64,000 nucleotides of DNA from Streptomyces sp. LUP30 (GCF_001746365.1 NZ_MJAJ01000007.1:1-64000); one strand, 5' to 3'; shown: positions 1-8,990, numbered from the stretch's first letter. A program made the numbers and translations. Notes: generated by a model from the sequence alone, not told the origin.

Positions 1-1
1 C

Positions 2-1484
2 ATCTCCAGCGCCTCGACGCCGCGCGACACCAGCACCACGGCCATCGGCCAACGCATCGCCCCGTACGACATCGTGCACGTGGAAGAGGACTTCAACTAC
101 CACTCCTACCTCTACGCCGGCGACACCGCACACCCCTACCGCACCCCCACCAGCGGCGGCGCGGGCATCGGCAGCGGCCTCAACACCCTCTCCAAACTCC
201 CCTACGACGCCGACGACTTCGAGCGCGTGCACTGGAACTCCTGCCAGCTCGACTCCGGCGACTGCCTCACCCCCAAGGGCTTCACCTTCCTGCGCGAACG
301 CCTCGCCGAAGGCGTCTACGTCGACTTCTACAACCTGCACACCAACGCCGGCACCAACCCCGGCGACCTCGCCTCCCGCGCCGACAACCTCAACCAGCTC
401 ACCGCGTTCATCAAGACCCACTCCGCCGGCAACGCCGTCGTCGTCATGGGCGACACCAACACCCGCTACACCCGCAGCGGCGACACCATCGCCGAGTTCG
501 CCGCCGCCAACGACCTCACCGACGCCTGGGTCGAACTCGTCCGCGGCGGCACCCCGCCCGCCAAGGGCACCGACGCCCTCGTCTGCGACCAGAGCGGCCC
601 CACCGTCCCCAACACCTGCGAAGTCGTCGACAAGGTCCTCTACCGCAGCAGCAGACTCGTCTCACTCGCCGCCACGGCCTACAACAACGAGCACGCCAAG
701 TTCCTCACCGACGGCGGCCTCATGCTCTCCGACCACGACCCGATCACCGTCGGCTTCTCCTGGACCCGCAACCCGGACTACCAGCTCAGCGACCAGTTCG
801 GCGGCCCCCACGGCGACTACTACAACGACATCGACGCCGTACCGGCGGGCGCGCGCCCTCGTCTGCGACCAGAGCGGCCCCACCGTCCCCAACACCTGCG
901 AAGTCGTCGACAAGGTCCTCTACCGCAGCAGCAGACTCGTCTCACTCGCCGCCACGGCCTACAACAACGAGCACGCCAAGTTCCTCACCGACGGCGGCCT
1001 CATGCTCTCCGACCACGACCCGATCACCGTCGGCTTCTCCTGGACCCGCAACCCGGACTACCAGCTCAGCGACCAGTTCGGCGGCCCCCACGGCGACTAC
1101 TTCACCGATGTGGACAGCGTCCCGGCCGCGGCCCGCGCCACCGTCGTCGGCCTGCGCTCCGGCTCGCGGGTCGACCAGATGAGCCTCACCCTCAGCAACG
1201 GCGTCACGCTCGCCCACGGCGGCTCCGGCGGCACCGCGTCCTCCCTCACCCTGGCTGCCGACGAACATGTGACGTCCGCTCAGCTCTGCCAGGGCGCGAA
1301 GGACGGCCGTACCCGGATCTTCTACGCCAAGTTCACCACCGACCGGGGGCGCACCCTGGCCGGCGGGACCGTCACCTCCGACTGCGTGACACGCACCGCG
1401 CCCGCGGGATGGCAGCTCGCCGGCTTCCACGGCCGCACCGGCGACGAGGTGGACAAGATCGGCTTCGTCTACACCCGGAGCTGA
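2..1484 (+). pseudogene. Secreted-type endonuclease/exonuclease/phosphatase with C-terminal jacalin-like lectin domain; 5' partial and frameshifted
   Basis: The reading frame is open from the left edge, so the start lies outside the window. Motifs of the endonuclease/exonuclease/phosphatase superfamily are present in order: HVEEDF (metal-binding Glu), NLHTNAG, MGDTNTRY and LSDHDPI (catalytic His). A jacalin-type beta-prism segment follows (DQFGGPHGDY onward, ending FVYTRS). The gene is interrupted by a duplication: bases 574-821 recur identically at 854-1101, an offset of 280 bp, which is not a multiple of three. Translation therefore leaves the true frame near 854, and the lectin part continues in another frame from about 1002 to 1484. 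The two copies are followed by similar but not identical sequence (YYNDIDAVPAGAR versus YFTDVDSVPAAAR), so two diverged paralogues seem to have been joined, either in the genome or by assembly. Confidence 0.75.
574..1101. repeat. Two identical 248-bp direct copies (574-821 and 854-1101)
   Basis: The two copies show no mismatch over 248 bp and are separated by 32 bp. Those 32 bp are themselves a diverged version of 1102-1133. The repeat spans the end of the nuclease domain and the start of the lectin domain, and it breaks the reading frame. Confidence 0.9.
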
Positions 1485-1545
1485 GCAGCCGGGGGCCCGG
1501 GGGCGGTGCGGGACCGCTCCCGCCCCGCCCCGGGCGCCACGGCCG

Positions 1546-2046
1546 TCAGCCGCTCGCCGAGTCCAGCGCCGACTGGAGCGACCGGCGGTAGCCGTCGCTG
1601 GTGTACGTGGCTCCGGAGACCGTGTCGATGGCGGCGCTCTGGGCGGTGAGCGCCTCTCGGGTCAACTCCGGGACGGCGTAGGAGTTGATCTGCTGGTCCC
1701 TCGGGTTCTCCTGGGGGTATTCGACCGCGGTGACGTCCGTGATCTTCCCGTCCGCCAGGGTGACGCGGACCTGGACCGGGCCGTACCGGGTCTGCACCGA
1801 GTCACCCGTGAGAGTCCGGGTCCCCGAGGTGGAGCCACTGGACCCGCCCGACCCGGTCGCTCCGCCCGACGTGCCCGCCGTGGCCGGCGCACTCGAACTG
1901 CTGAAGGGCGCGGGAGAGGGCGTCAGGCCCGCGACGGCCGGTGTGGTGTGCGGCTTCAGCGACAGCAGCAGCACCATCCCCGAGACGGTGGCGGCGCTCG
2001 CCAGCACGATGCGGCGCAGTGGCCGGTTCTTCCTCAGCGTGTGCAA
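1546..2046 (-). CDS. Membrane-anchored FMN-binding domain protein
   Basis: The protein is about 166 aa. It has a basic N-terminus, one membrane segment (around RRIVLASAATVSGMVLLLSL), a Ser/Gly/Thr-rich linker and a C-terminal FMN_bind domain. The motif SGATYTS matches the (S/T)GAT consensus, where FMN is attached to Thr in RnfG/NqrC relatives. TTG at 2046 is chosen as the start because GTGAGG lies 5 bp upstream and overlaps the end of the ferric-reductase-like gene, implying translational coupling. The likely role is an extracytoplasmic flavin electron carrier working with the upstream haem/flavin reductase. The function is inferred from the family and neighbour. Confidence 0.78.
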   Translation of the reverse strand: MHTLRKNRPLRRIVLASAATVSGMVLLLSLKPHTTPAVAGLTPSPAPFSSSSAPATAGTSGGATGSGGSSGSTSGTRTLTGDSVQTRYGPVQVRVTLADGKITDVTAVEYPQENPRDQQINSYAVPELTREALTAQSAAIDTVSGATYTSDGYRRSLQSALDSASG

Positions 2047-2053
2047 GACGGCC

Positions 2054-3406
2054 TCACAGCTCGAACGACTCGTGGTGGATGCGGCGGTCCGCGACCCCGG
2101 CGGCGCGCAGCGCCTCGTACACGTCCCGGGCGAACCCGTGCGGGCCGCACAGGTACACGTCATGGGCGTCCAGATCGGGGACGGCGGCCCGCAGGGCGGC
2201 GGCCGTCAGGTCCGGGCGGCGCCCGTGCGGACCGTTCAGCGCGTAGAGCACCTTCGCCCCGCGCCATCGGGCGATCGCCTCCAGCTCCGCGCCCAGGGCG
2301 AGATCCTCGGCGGTCCGGGCACGGTAGAGGAGGGTGACGTCGCCGGGGAGCGTCTCGAACAGGGCCCGCAGCGGGGTGACGCCGACGCCGCCCGCGATCA
2401 GCAGGGACTTGTGCGCGGTCCGCCGGTCGGCAGTCAGCGCACCGTAGGGACCTTCCGCCCACACCCGGGTGCCGGGCCGCAGGAGGGCGACGGCGGCACT
2501 GTGGTCACCGAGGGCCTTGACGGTGATGCGCAGCAGGTCCGGGCGCGGCGGCGCGGACAGCGAGTACGGGGTCGAGGTCGCGCGCATGCCCTCGGTGAGG
2601 AACCGCCAGCGCAGGAACTGCCCCGGCCGCGCGCCCATCTCGTCCAGTCGCCGGCCCCGGACGACGACGGAGTACACGCCCGGGGCCTCCCGGTGCACGG
2701 AGTCCACCCGCAGCCGGTGGCGCAGGTTCAGCCGCACCGGGGCCAGGATGCGGAACCACACCACCAGGGCCGCGGCGCCCAGGTACAGCGTGTACCAGGC
2801 CGCCTGGGCGGGACTGCTCCCGACGAAGTCCGACCCCAGGGCGACCTGGTGGCCGAAGGAGAGGAAGACCGCCGCGTACGTGAGCAGGTGCACGTAGTAC
2901 CAGAACTCGTGGCTGACCCGGCGGCGCACCGCGCCTGCCGAGATCAGCCCGACCGCGAACAGCACGATCGTGCCGGCGGTGGCCTTGAGCATCTCGGGGT
3001 AGTCCAGGACCACGGTGACCGCCTCGTGCACGAGGGAGGAGCGGTCCTGGGCCGCGTACCCGGAGAGGACGAGCAGGATGTGCGCCACCAGCAGACAGAC
3101 CGTGTAGCGGCCCGCCCTCGCGTGCCAGCGCGCCACCCGGTCCGAACCGACGCGCTGCTCCAGGAGCGGGACGCGCGCCATCAGGGCGACCAGGACGGCG
3201 CAGGCGTACCCGCACAGCAGCCCCGCGATCCGCCCGGCGCCGGTCAGCCAGCCCGCCGTGCCCACGACCGACCCCGTGTCGTGCCACCACAGGGCGACGA
3301 CGGCGGCGGCACCGCCCCACAGGACGCCGAGGACCGGGCCGGCGGGGGAGCGCCCCGGCGCAGGAGGCGCGGGCGCGACCCTTCGTCGCTCGTACACCGT
3401 CGTCAT
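2054..3406 (-). CDS. Ferric-reductase-like transmembrane protein with ferredoxin-NADP reductase domain
   Basis: The product is about 450 aa. The N-terminal half has six hydrophobic segments of the ferric-reductase/cytochrome b type, with histidines placed for haem ligation (for example in VAHILLVLSG and the YYVHLLTYAAVF region). The C-terminal half is an FAD/NAD(P)-binding reductase: RPGQFLRWRF, TPYSLSAPP (flavin contact), IAGGVGVTPLRALFE (nucleotide-binding Gly-rich loop) and DVYLCGPHGF. ATG at 3406 has AAGGG 8 bp upstream; ATG at 3412 would put the SD too close. It probably passes NAD(P)H electrons across the membrane to the FMN-binding protein encoded directly downstream. The divergent two-component system is the obvious regulator candidate. 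Confidence 0.85.
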   Translation of the reverse strand: MTTVYERRRVAPAPPAPGRSPAGPVLGVLWGGAAAVVALWWHDTGSVVGTAGWLTGAGRIAGLLCGYACAVLVALMARVPLLEQRVGSDRVARWHARAGRYTVCLLVAHILLVLSGYAAQDRSSLVHEAVTVVLDYPEMLKATAGTIVLFAVGLISAGAVRRRVSHEFWYYVHLLTYAAVFLSFGHQVALGSDFVGSSPAQAAWYTLYLGAAALVVWFRILAPVRLNLRHRLRVDSVHREAPGVYSVVVRGRRLDEMGARPGQFLRWRFLTEGMRATSTPYSLSAPPRPDLLRITVKALGDHSAAVALLRPGTRVWAEGPYGALTADRRTAHKSLLIAGGVGVTPLRALFETLPGDVTLLYRARTAEDLALGAELEAIARWRGAKVLYALNGPHGRRPDLTAAALRAAVPDLDAHDVYLCGPHGFARDVYEALRAAGVADRRIHHESFEL

Positions 3407-3472
3407 CCGCATGTCCCTTCGGCTGTCCGTACGTCCTCTCGGCCGTCCCGGACGCCACTGTGCCCGCGCAAC

Positions 3473-3590
3473 CTCTGAGCCCGCTCTCAGCGCGAGGCGG
3501 TCCGGCCCGGCTGCGCCGCAGGTGGGAAGGGGTGAGCGGCCGTCCGGAGCGGCTCGGCGGCAGGGCGCACTCACAGCGAACTCAGAGGTC
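3473..3590. promoter_or_regulatory. Divergent promoter region with two pairs of 11-bp direct repeats
   Basis: CTCTGAGCCCG/CTCTCAGCGCG lie head-to-tail at 3473-3494. ACTCACAGCGA/ACTCAGAGGTC lie head-to-tail at 3569-3590. OmpR/PhoB-type regulators classically bind tandem half-sites with 11-bp periodicity, and an OmpR-type regulator starts at 3637 while the reductase operon starts at 3406 in the other direction. Autoregulation plus control of the reductase operon is the inference. Confidence 0.5.
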
Positions 3591-3636
3591 GCGGACGAGG
3601 TCCCCGGGGCGGCGGGACCGCATGCTGGTACCTGAG

Positions 3637-4392
3637 ATGAACACTTCCCGCCCGCGCGGCTCCGGCCGCCCCGCCCTGACCCGGACCGACGGCACGCCGA
3701 TCCGGGTCCTCGTCGTGGACGACGATCCCGACCTCGCCGAAGTCCTCTCCGGGGCCCTGCGCTACGAGGGCTGGGAGGTGCGCACGGCGGGCGACGGCGT
3801 CTCCGCCGTCGCGGAGGCGCGCGCCCTCCTGCCCGACGCCGTCGTTCTCGACGTCATGCTCCCGGACACCGACGGCTTCACCGTGCTGCGCTCGCTGCAC
3901 GGCGTGCGGTCCGACGTGTGCGTGCTCTTCCTGACCGCGCGGGACGCGGTCGAGGACCGCATCGCGGGCATCACGGCGGGCGGCGACGACTACGTGACCA
4001 AGCCGTTCAGCCTGGAGGAGGTCGTGGCCCGGCTGCGCGGACTGCTGCGCCGGGCGGGCATGGCCCGGCAGACGGAGGACGGGCCGCGGCTGGCCGTCGG
4101 CGACCTGACCATGGACGAAGAGGCCCGCGAGGTCACCCGCGGCGGTGAGCTCGTCGAGCTGTCCCCCACGGAGTTCGAGCTGCTGCGCCTGCTCATGCGC
4201 AACCCGCGGCGCGTGCTCTCCAAGGCGCAGATCCTGGACCGGGTGTGGTCCTACGACTTCGGCGGCCAGGCCCATGTCGTCGAGCTGTACATCTCCTACC
4301 TGCGCAAGAAGGTGGACGCGGGCCGCCCGCCCATGATCCACACGGTGCGGGGCGCGGGATACGTGCTCAAGCCGGCGACGGCGGCCCCGTGA
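3637..4392 (+). CDS. OmpR/PhoB-family two-component response regulator
   Basis: The receiver domain starts at VLVVDDDPDL (acidic pocket), has the phospho-acceptor in VVLDVMLPDTDGF, a Thr switch in FLTARDA and the conserved Lys in VTKPFSLEE. A winged-helix DNA-binding domain follows (LSPTEFELLRLLMRNPRRVL, HVVELYISYLRKKVD, IHTVRGAGYVL). The length, about 251 aa, is normal. ATG at 3637 is preferred; an in-frame ATG at 3622 adds only five residues. Its stop overlaps the start of the kinase gene (GTGA), so the two are translationally coupled. The likely target is the divergent ferric-reductase operon. Confidence 0.9.
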   Translation: MNTSRPRGSGRPALTRTDGTPIRVLVVDDDPDLAEVLSGALRYEGWEVRTAGDGVSAVAEARALLPDAVVLDVMLPDTDGFTVLRSLHGVRSDVCVLFLTARDAVEDRIAGITAGGDDYVTKPFSLEEVVARLRGLLRRAGMARQTEDGPRLAVGDLTMDEEAREVTRGGELVELSPTEFELLRLLMRNPRRVLSKAQILDRVWSYDFGGQAHVVELYISYLRKKVDAGRPPMIHTVRGAGYVLKPATAAP

Positions 4393-5960
4393 GGGGCCTC
4401 GTGCGCCGGGCGCGGCGCCGGCTCTCCCGCGTGTCCCTGCCGCACACGCTGCGCGCGCGCCTCACCGCCGGCCTGGTCGTGCTGCTCGCGGTCAGTTGCG
4501 CGGCCGTCGGGGTGGCGGCGGTGGTGGAGCTGGACGGCTTCCTCACCGGCCGCCTCGACCAGCAGCTGCGCGCCGCGGGCGTGCGGTTCCCGGCCAGCCT
4601 GGAGCACGGCGGCACGCTGCCGTCCGACCACGACGGCGACGAGGACGGCGACACCCGCCGACAGGCCCCCGGGACCTTCGGCGCGCGGCTCGTCGCCGGC
4701 GCCGTCACCAACGCCGCTGTGGTGGCGACCGGACACGGGGCGGGGACGGTGACCGTCTCGCTGAGCGAGCGGGACGCCAGAAGGCTCGCCGCGCTGCCGA
4801 CCGACGGCGAGGGCAGGACGACCGAGCTGTCCTCGCTCGGCGACTACCGCATGATGGCGATCCGGGGCAGGGACGGCGACGTGCTGGTCACCGGGCTGCC
4901 CACGGAGTCCGTGGAGGCCGCCGTCCACCGGCTGGAACTGGTCGCCGCGATCGTCTTCGGCGCGGCGCTCGCCGTCGCCGGAGTCGCCGGGGCGCTGTGG
5001 GTGCGCTGGTCGCTGCGACCGCTCAGCCGGGTGGCCGCGACCGCCACCCGGGTCAGTGAACTGTCCCTCTCCAGCGGCGAGGTGGCGCTTCCGCCCCGGG
5101 TGCGCGAGAGCGACCCGCGCAGCGAGGTGGGCCGCGTCGCCGGCGCCTTCGACGCGATGCTCGGCCACGTCGAGGACGCCCTGACCAAGCGGCACGCGAG
5201 CGAGGAACGGCTGCGCAGTTTCGCCGCCGACGCCAGTCACGAACTGCGCACGCCCGTGGCGTCGATCCGCGGGCACGCGGAACTGGCGCTGCTGCACCCC
5301 GACCCGGTGCCGCGCAAGGTGGTGCGGGCCCTGGAGCGCATCGAGGCCGAAGCGGCCCGTATGGGCGAGGTGGTCGACGATCTGCTGCTCCTCGCCCGCC
5401 TCGACGCGGGCCGCCCCCTGGAGCGCCGTCCCGTCGACCTGACGCGTCTGGTCCTGGACGCGGTGACGGACGCGCAGGCCGCGGGCCCGGGACACCGGTG
5501 GGCGCTGGAGCTGTCCGAGGAGCCGGTGACGGTGCCGGGCGACGCGCACCGGCTCCACCAGGTGCTGGCCAACCTGTTGGCCAACGCGCGTCTGCACACC
5601 CCTGCGGGCAGCACGGTGACCATCTCGCTGAAGACCGACGCCCCGGCCGGGGACGAAGCCGGGACCGGCACGGTGGGCGGGACGGTGAGTGGGAGGGTGA
5701 GTGGGACGGTGGTGCTGGAGGTCCACGACGACGGACCCGGCGTGCCCGCCGACATCCGCCCCAAGGTCTTCGAACGCTTCACCCGAGCGGACCGCCGCCG
5801 CACCGAGGACGTGGGCGGCGGAGCCGGCGCCGGCCTCGGGCTGTCGATCGTGGCGGCGGTGGCGGAGGCCCACGGCGGCAGCGTCACCCTCGTCAGCCAC
5901 CCCGGCTCGACCACGTTCACCGTCCGCCTGCCCGCCGACGGCGGATATTCCCCGGACTAG
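4389..5960 (+). CDS. Membrane sensor histidine kinase (OmpR-partner type)
   Basis: The product is about 523 aa. TM1 lies near residues 20-45 (LTAGLVVLLAVSC) and an extracytoplasmic sensor loop follows. TM2 (ELVAAIVFGAALAVAGVAGA) is followed by a HAMP linker. The H-box is SFAADASHELRTPVASI. The ATPase domain has an N-box (LANLLANARLHTP), a G1 box (VHDDGPGVP) and a G2 box (GAGLGLSIV). GTG at 4389 overlaps the regulator stop by 4 bp. A stretch of near-repeats (GTGGGAGGGTGAGTGGGACG, about 5670-5710) codes for a Gly/Thr/Val/Ser insert (TGTVGGTVSGRVSGT) inside the ATPase domain, unusual for the family and probably a surface loop. Confidence 0.88.
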   Translation: MRGLVRRARRRLSRVSLPHTLRARLTAGLVVLLAVSCAAVGVAAVVELDGFLTGRLDQQLRAAGVRFPASLEHGGTLPSDHDGDEDGDTRRQAPGTFGARLVAGAVTNAAVVATGHGAGTVTVSLSERDARRLAALPTDGEGRTTELSSLGDYRMMAIRGRDGDVLVTGLPTESVEAAVHRLELVAAIVFGAALAVAGVAGALWVRWSLRPLSRVAATATRVSELSLSSGEVALPPRVRESDPRSEVGRVAGAFDAMLGHVEDALTKRHASEERLRSFAADASHELRTPVASIRGHAELALLHPDPVPRKVVRALERIEAEAARMGEVVDDLLLLARLDAGRPLERRPVDLTRLVLDAVTDAQAAGPGHRWALELSEEPVTVPGDAHRLHQVLANLLANARLHTPAGSTVTISLKTDAPAGDEAGTGTVGGTVSGRVSGTVVLEVHDDGPGVPADIRPKVFERFTRADRRRTEDVGGGAGAGLGLSIVAAVAEAHGGSVTLVSHPGSTTFTVRLPADGGYSPD

Positions 5961-6003
5961 GTGATCGTCGAACCCGTCCGTCCGGAGCCTGCGCCCGATT
6001 CTG

Positions 6004-6031
6004 CCCCCAGGTCGATGACCTGGGGGTTTCT
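6004..6031 (+). terminator. Rho-independent terminator after the two-component operon
   Basis: A perfect 10-bp stem (CCCCCAGGTC/GACCTGGGGG) with a GAT loop is followed by TTTCTTCT. It lies 44 bp after the kinase stop codon. Confidence 0.85.
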
Positions 6032-6192
6032 TCTATGCTGTGCATTTCGGCGAAAGCCGTGCAGTGCTCCGATAACATGTTCGATCTCGCGACGAACTTC
6101 CCCTGCCCGCCCTTCACGGACAAACCCCGCCCTTCGGCGGGACGAACGACCCAGCCGCCGAAACTCACAAACTGGTCAGAGAATTGATACCG

Positions 6193-7590
6193 ATGCCACC
6201 GCGGACGTCCGCGCGAATAAAGAGCAGCAGTGCGCCTCCCGAGTGGCGTCGCCCGCGGGTGATGGTGACGGTCGCGGCGGGTGTGGTGGTCCTCGGATTC
6301 CTTCTTTCGCTGGAGCTCGTCGCACGCCACCTGGGTCTGCCGGGTCCGCTCACCTCGCAGGTGCGAGAGGTCGTGTTCCCGCCCAAGTCGGGTGGCCTGC
6401 TGTACGCCAGCATGGCGTTGATGCTGGTGGTCCTGCCCTGGCGGCAGCGGTTCGTCGCGCTCGGCGCCGCGCTCGGCATCGACCTCGTCTTCTTCGTCGC
6501 CCGATGGGCGGCCGACATCAAGGTGACCGAGGGCCATCCCTTCGGCAACGGGGCCCTGCTGGTGACTCTGGGCTGCGCGGTGGTCGCCGTCACGCGCCGC
6601 ACCGGTCGTGAGCGTGTCCTGCTGCTGAAGGGCGTCGGCCTGGCCCTGCTGCTGATGGCCGGCCGCAAGACCGGGGACACCTGGCTGCTCATCACCTCGA
6701 AGACCCGGCCGATGGTGCTCGACCAGTACGTGGCGACCGCCGACCACGCCCTGGGCAACCCGTCGTGGCTGGTGGGCCGGATCGTCACGGCCACCGGCCC
6801 GATCGGCTTCAACTTCCTCGACTTCGTCTACGGTCAGCTCCCGGTCGCCGCGGTGGTCGTCGCGCTCTACCAACTGCGCAACGTGGCGGTCGAGCGCCGC
6901 TTCCCGACGCACTATCTGGTACGCACCTTCCTGGCGATCGGCGTCATCGGGCCGGTCTTCTACATGATCTTCCCGGTGGTGGGCCCGATCTTCGCCTACG
7001 GCAACGGCACCGAGCACTGGGTGGACGTCAGCCTGTGGACGCAGTCGCATCCCAGCGTGCAGTGGGCGGTGGCCGACCTGTGGCCGAAGACGCCGTCGCC
7101 GATCGGCGCCCCGCACTCCATGCCGTTCGACGGCGTCACCCCGCGCAACTGCATGCCCAGCCTGCACACGGCGTGGGCCGTCGCGATCTTCATCCACTCC
7201 CGGAAGGGCCCGAGGGTGCTGCGCTTCGCGGGGGCGTTCTGGCTGGTCGCAACCCTCGCGGCGACGCTGGGGTTCGGCTATCACTACGGCGCGGACCTGA
7301 TCGCCGGCGTCGTCTTCACGCTCACGATCGAGGGCGGGCTGCGCGCCTACGACCGCGGCTGGGACCGTTCGGGCGTCCGGCTGGTCGCCCACGGCGCGAC
7401 CGTCTTCACCGCGCTCCTGCTGTCGTATCGCTTCCTGCCGCTGCAGATGGCCCGGCTTCCGTGGTTGTACGGCCCTCTCCTCGTCCTGGCGATGGCCTCC
7501 GTCGTGTACGCCTACGTCCGGACCACGGCGGCCTGGGAGCCGAGCGCCGCTGTTCCCCGGCAACGGGAGCCGCTGCCCGAACCGGTCTGA
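6193..7590 (+). CDS. PAP2-superfamily integral membrane phosphatase/phosphotransferase
   Basis: The protein is about 465 aa with many hydrophobic helices. The C-terminal part carries PAP2 signature elements: NCMPSLHTAWAV (PSxHxxxA catalytic block) and FGYHYGADLIAG (second His block). The CMPSLH form resembles the Aur1/inositol-phosphotransferase-like branch of the family more than small lipid phosphatases, so the substrate could be an inositol or lipid phosphate. That is family inference only. ATG 6193 and TTG 6184 are both possible starts. Strong hairpins flank it: a terminator upstream (6004-6031) and one downstream (7612-7649). It looks monocistronic. Confidence 0.75.
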   Translation: MPPRTSARIKSSSAPPEWRRPRVMVTVAAGVVVLGFLLSLELVARHLGLPGPLTSQVREVVFPPKSGGLLYASMALMLVVLPWRQRFVALGAALGIDLVFFVARWAADIKVTEGHPFGNGALLVTLGCAVVAVTRRTGRERVLLLKGVGLALLLMAGRKTGDTWLLITSKTRPMVLDQYVATADHALGNPSWLVGRIVTATGPIGFNFLDFVYGQLPVAAVVVALYQLRNVAVERRFPTHYLVRTFLAIGVIGPVFYMIFPVVGPIFAYGNGTEHWVDVSLWTQSHPSVQWAVADLWPKTPSPIGAPHSMPFDGVTPRNCMPSLHTAWAVAIFIHSRKGPRVLRFAGAFWLVATLAATLGFGYHYGADLIAGVVFTLTIEGGLRAYDRGWDRSGVRLVAHGATVFTALLLSYRFLPLQMARLPWLYGPLLVLAMASVVYAYVRTTAAWEPSAAVPRQREPLPEPV

Positions 7591-7611
7591 CCCCACCGCG
7601 CCCACGACACA

Positions 7612-7649
7612 CTGCGCGTCACCGTTCCCGACGGTGACGCGCAGTTTTT
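7612..7649 (+). terminator. Strong Rho-independent terminator after the PAP2 gene
   Basis: A 14-bp perfect stem, CTGCGCGTCACCGT/ACGGTGACGCGCAG, with a 5-nt loop is followed by TTTTT. Confidence 0.92.
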
Positions 7650-7679
7650 CATGCCGTTCCAGCCATTCGTGGGCTTGGT

Positions 7680-7706
7680 TGCGTCACCGTCTTGACCGGT
7701 GACGCA
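7680..7706. repeat. Inverted repeat sharing its arms with the preceding terminator
   Basis: TGCGTCACCG at 7680-7689 pairs with CGGTGACGCA at 7697-7706 (7-nt loop). The core GCGTCACCG/CGGTGACGC is also the core of the terminator 7612-7644. There is no T-run, and it lies 61 bp before the next start codon, so it could be an operator for the downstream hydrolase. Confidence 0.6.
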
Positions 7707-7766
7707 GCTCGTGTGAAGGTCAATCACAGCACCGGTCGGTGCGCGGTGACACACGGAGGGCTTCAC

Positions 7767-8888
7767 ATGATCGACAGGCGTGTCCTCGGCAAGGCCCTGG
7801 GGCTGGGCACGGGTGCGGCCGCCGTCTCGGCGACCGGCCTGCGGGGGTTGTGGGCCGCCGGGCCGGCGTCCGCCTCCACCGGCGCCGGAAGCGGCGCCTC
7901 TTCGGCGACTTCGACCACTTCGACGACTTCGGCGACTGTGCAGACCTCGCCGACCGTGTCCGCGGGCGGCCCCGGCGCGCCCGCCGCCTTCCCGCCGCTG
8001 AAGCAGATCAGGGCCGGACTGCTGGACGTCGGTTACGCCGAACTGGGCCCCGCCCACGGTCCCGCGGTCATCTGTCTGCACGGCTGGCCGTACGACATCC
8101 ACAGTTATGTCGACGTCGCCCCGCTGCTGGCCGGTGAGGGCTACCGGGTGATCGTGCCCTACCTGCGCGGACACGGCACGACGCGCTTCCTCTCCGCGAG
8201 GACGACGCGGAACGCGCAGCAGTCCGTCATCGCCCTGGACGTCATCGCCCTGATGGACGCCCTGAAGATCGAGAAGGCGGTCCTGGCCGGGTTCGACTGG
8301 GGCTCGCGCACCGCCGACATCGTGGCCGCGCTCTGGCCCGAGCGCTGCAAGGCCCTCGTGTCGGTGGGCGGGTACCTCGTCACCGACCGCGAGGCCAACC
8401 TGAAGCCGCTCCCGCCCGGGGCGGAACACGCCTGGTGGTACCAGTACTACTTCGCCACCGAGCGAGGGCGGCTGGCCATGGAGGACAAGATCCTGCGTCA
8501 CGACCTGACCAGCCTCGTCTGGGACACCGTCTCGCCGACCTGGGCCTTCGACGACGCCACCTTCGAGCGCACCGCGGCAGCCTTCGACAACCCCGACCAT
8601 GCGGCCGTCGTCATCCACAACTACCGCTGGCGGCTGAGCCTGGCCGACGGGGAGCGCCGCTACGACGCGCTGGAGAAGCGGCTCGCCGCACGGCCGGTCA
8701 TCGGGGTGCCCGCCCTCACCCTCGACCCCGAGCGGGACCCCTTCACCGCGCCCGGCGGCGGCGCCGCGTACCGCGACCGGTTCACGGGCCCGTACGAGCA
8801 CCGCACCCTGCCCGGCGTCGGCCACAACCTGCCCCAGGAAGCGCCGGTCGCCTTCGCCCGAGCGGTCGTGGACGTGGACCGGTTCTGA
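7767..8888 (+). CDS. Tat-exported alpha/beta hydrolase of the haloalkane dehalogenase/epoxide hydrolase type
   Basis: The product is about 373 aa. The N-terminus IDRRVLGKALGLGTGAAAV is a twin-arginine-type signal, followed by a long Ser/Thr/Gly linker. The fold motifs are VICLHGWPYDIHSY (HGxP oxyanion loop), AGFDWGS (nucleophile elbow with Asp rather than Ser) and GVGHNLPQE (catalytic His). Asp nucleophiles are typical of epoxide hydrolases and dehalogenases. The start is ATG at 7767, with GGAGGG 7 bp upstream. The substrate cannot be told from sequence. Export by Tat suggests action on external compounds. Confidence 0.8.
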   Translation: MIDRRVLGKALGLGTGAAAVSATGLRGLWAAGPASASTGAGSGASSATSTTSTTSATVQTSPTVSAGGPGAPAAFPPLKQIRAGLLDVGYAELGPAHGPAVICLHGWPYDIHSYVDVAPLLAGEGYRVIVPYLRGHGTTRFLSARTTRNAQQSVIALDVIALMDALKIEKAVLAGFDWGSRTADIVAALWPERCKALVSVGGYLVTDREANLKPLPPGAEHAWWYQYYFATERGRLAMEDKILRHDLTSLVWDTVSPTWAFDDATFERTAAAFDNPDHAAVVIHNYRWRLSLADGERRYDALEKRLAARPVIGVPALTLDPERDPFTAPGGGAAYRDRFTGPYEHRTLPGVGHNLPQEAPVAFARAVVDVDRF

Positions 8889-8927
8889 CCGGACAGGCCA
8901 TCCATCACCATTTCGTCAGGTGACGTC

Positions 8928-8953
8928 CGTCATGCGATGCACAAAGCATGACG
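8928..8953. repeat. Inverted repeat upstream of a small ORF
   Basis: CGTCATGC (8928-8935) and GCATGACG (8946-8953) are separated by 10 bp. They lie between the hydrolase stop and the small gene at 8991. It may be an operator; there is no T-run for termination. Confidence 0.4.
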
Positions 8954-8990
8954 CGCGACGCACAGTGCATCAACAGAACGGAGTCGGATC

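Noticed and set aside
854..1591. Continuation of the first long frame past the duplication (Arg/Pro/His-rich tail)
   Set aside because: It reads the duplicated block in a wrong frame; composition is typical of an out-of-frame GC-rich shadow.
7750..7900. Extended start for the tat hydrolase at 7692
   Set aside because: It would put the hairpin 7680-7706 inside the gene and hide the twin-Arg signal; ATG 7767 has the RBS.
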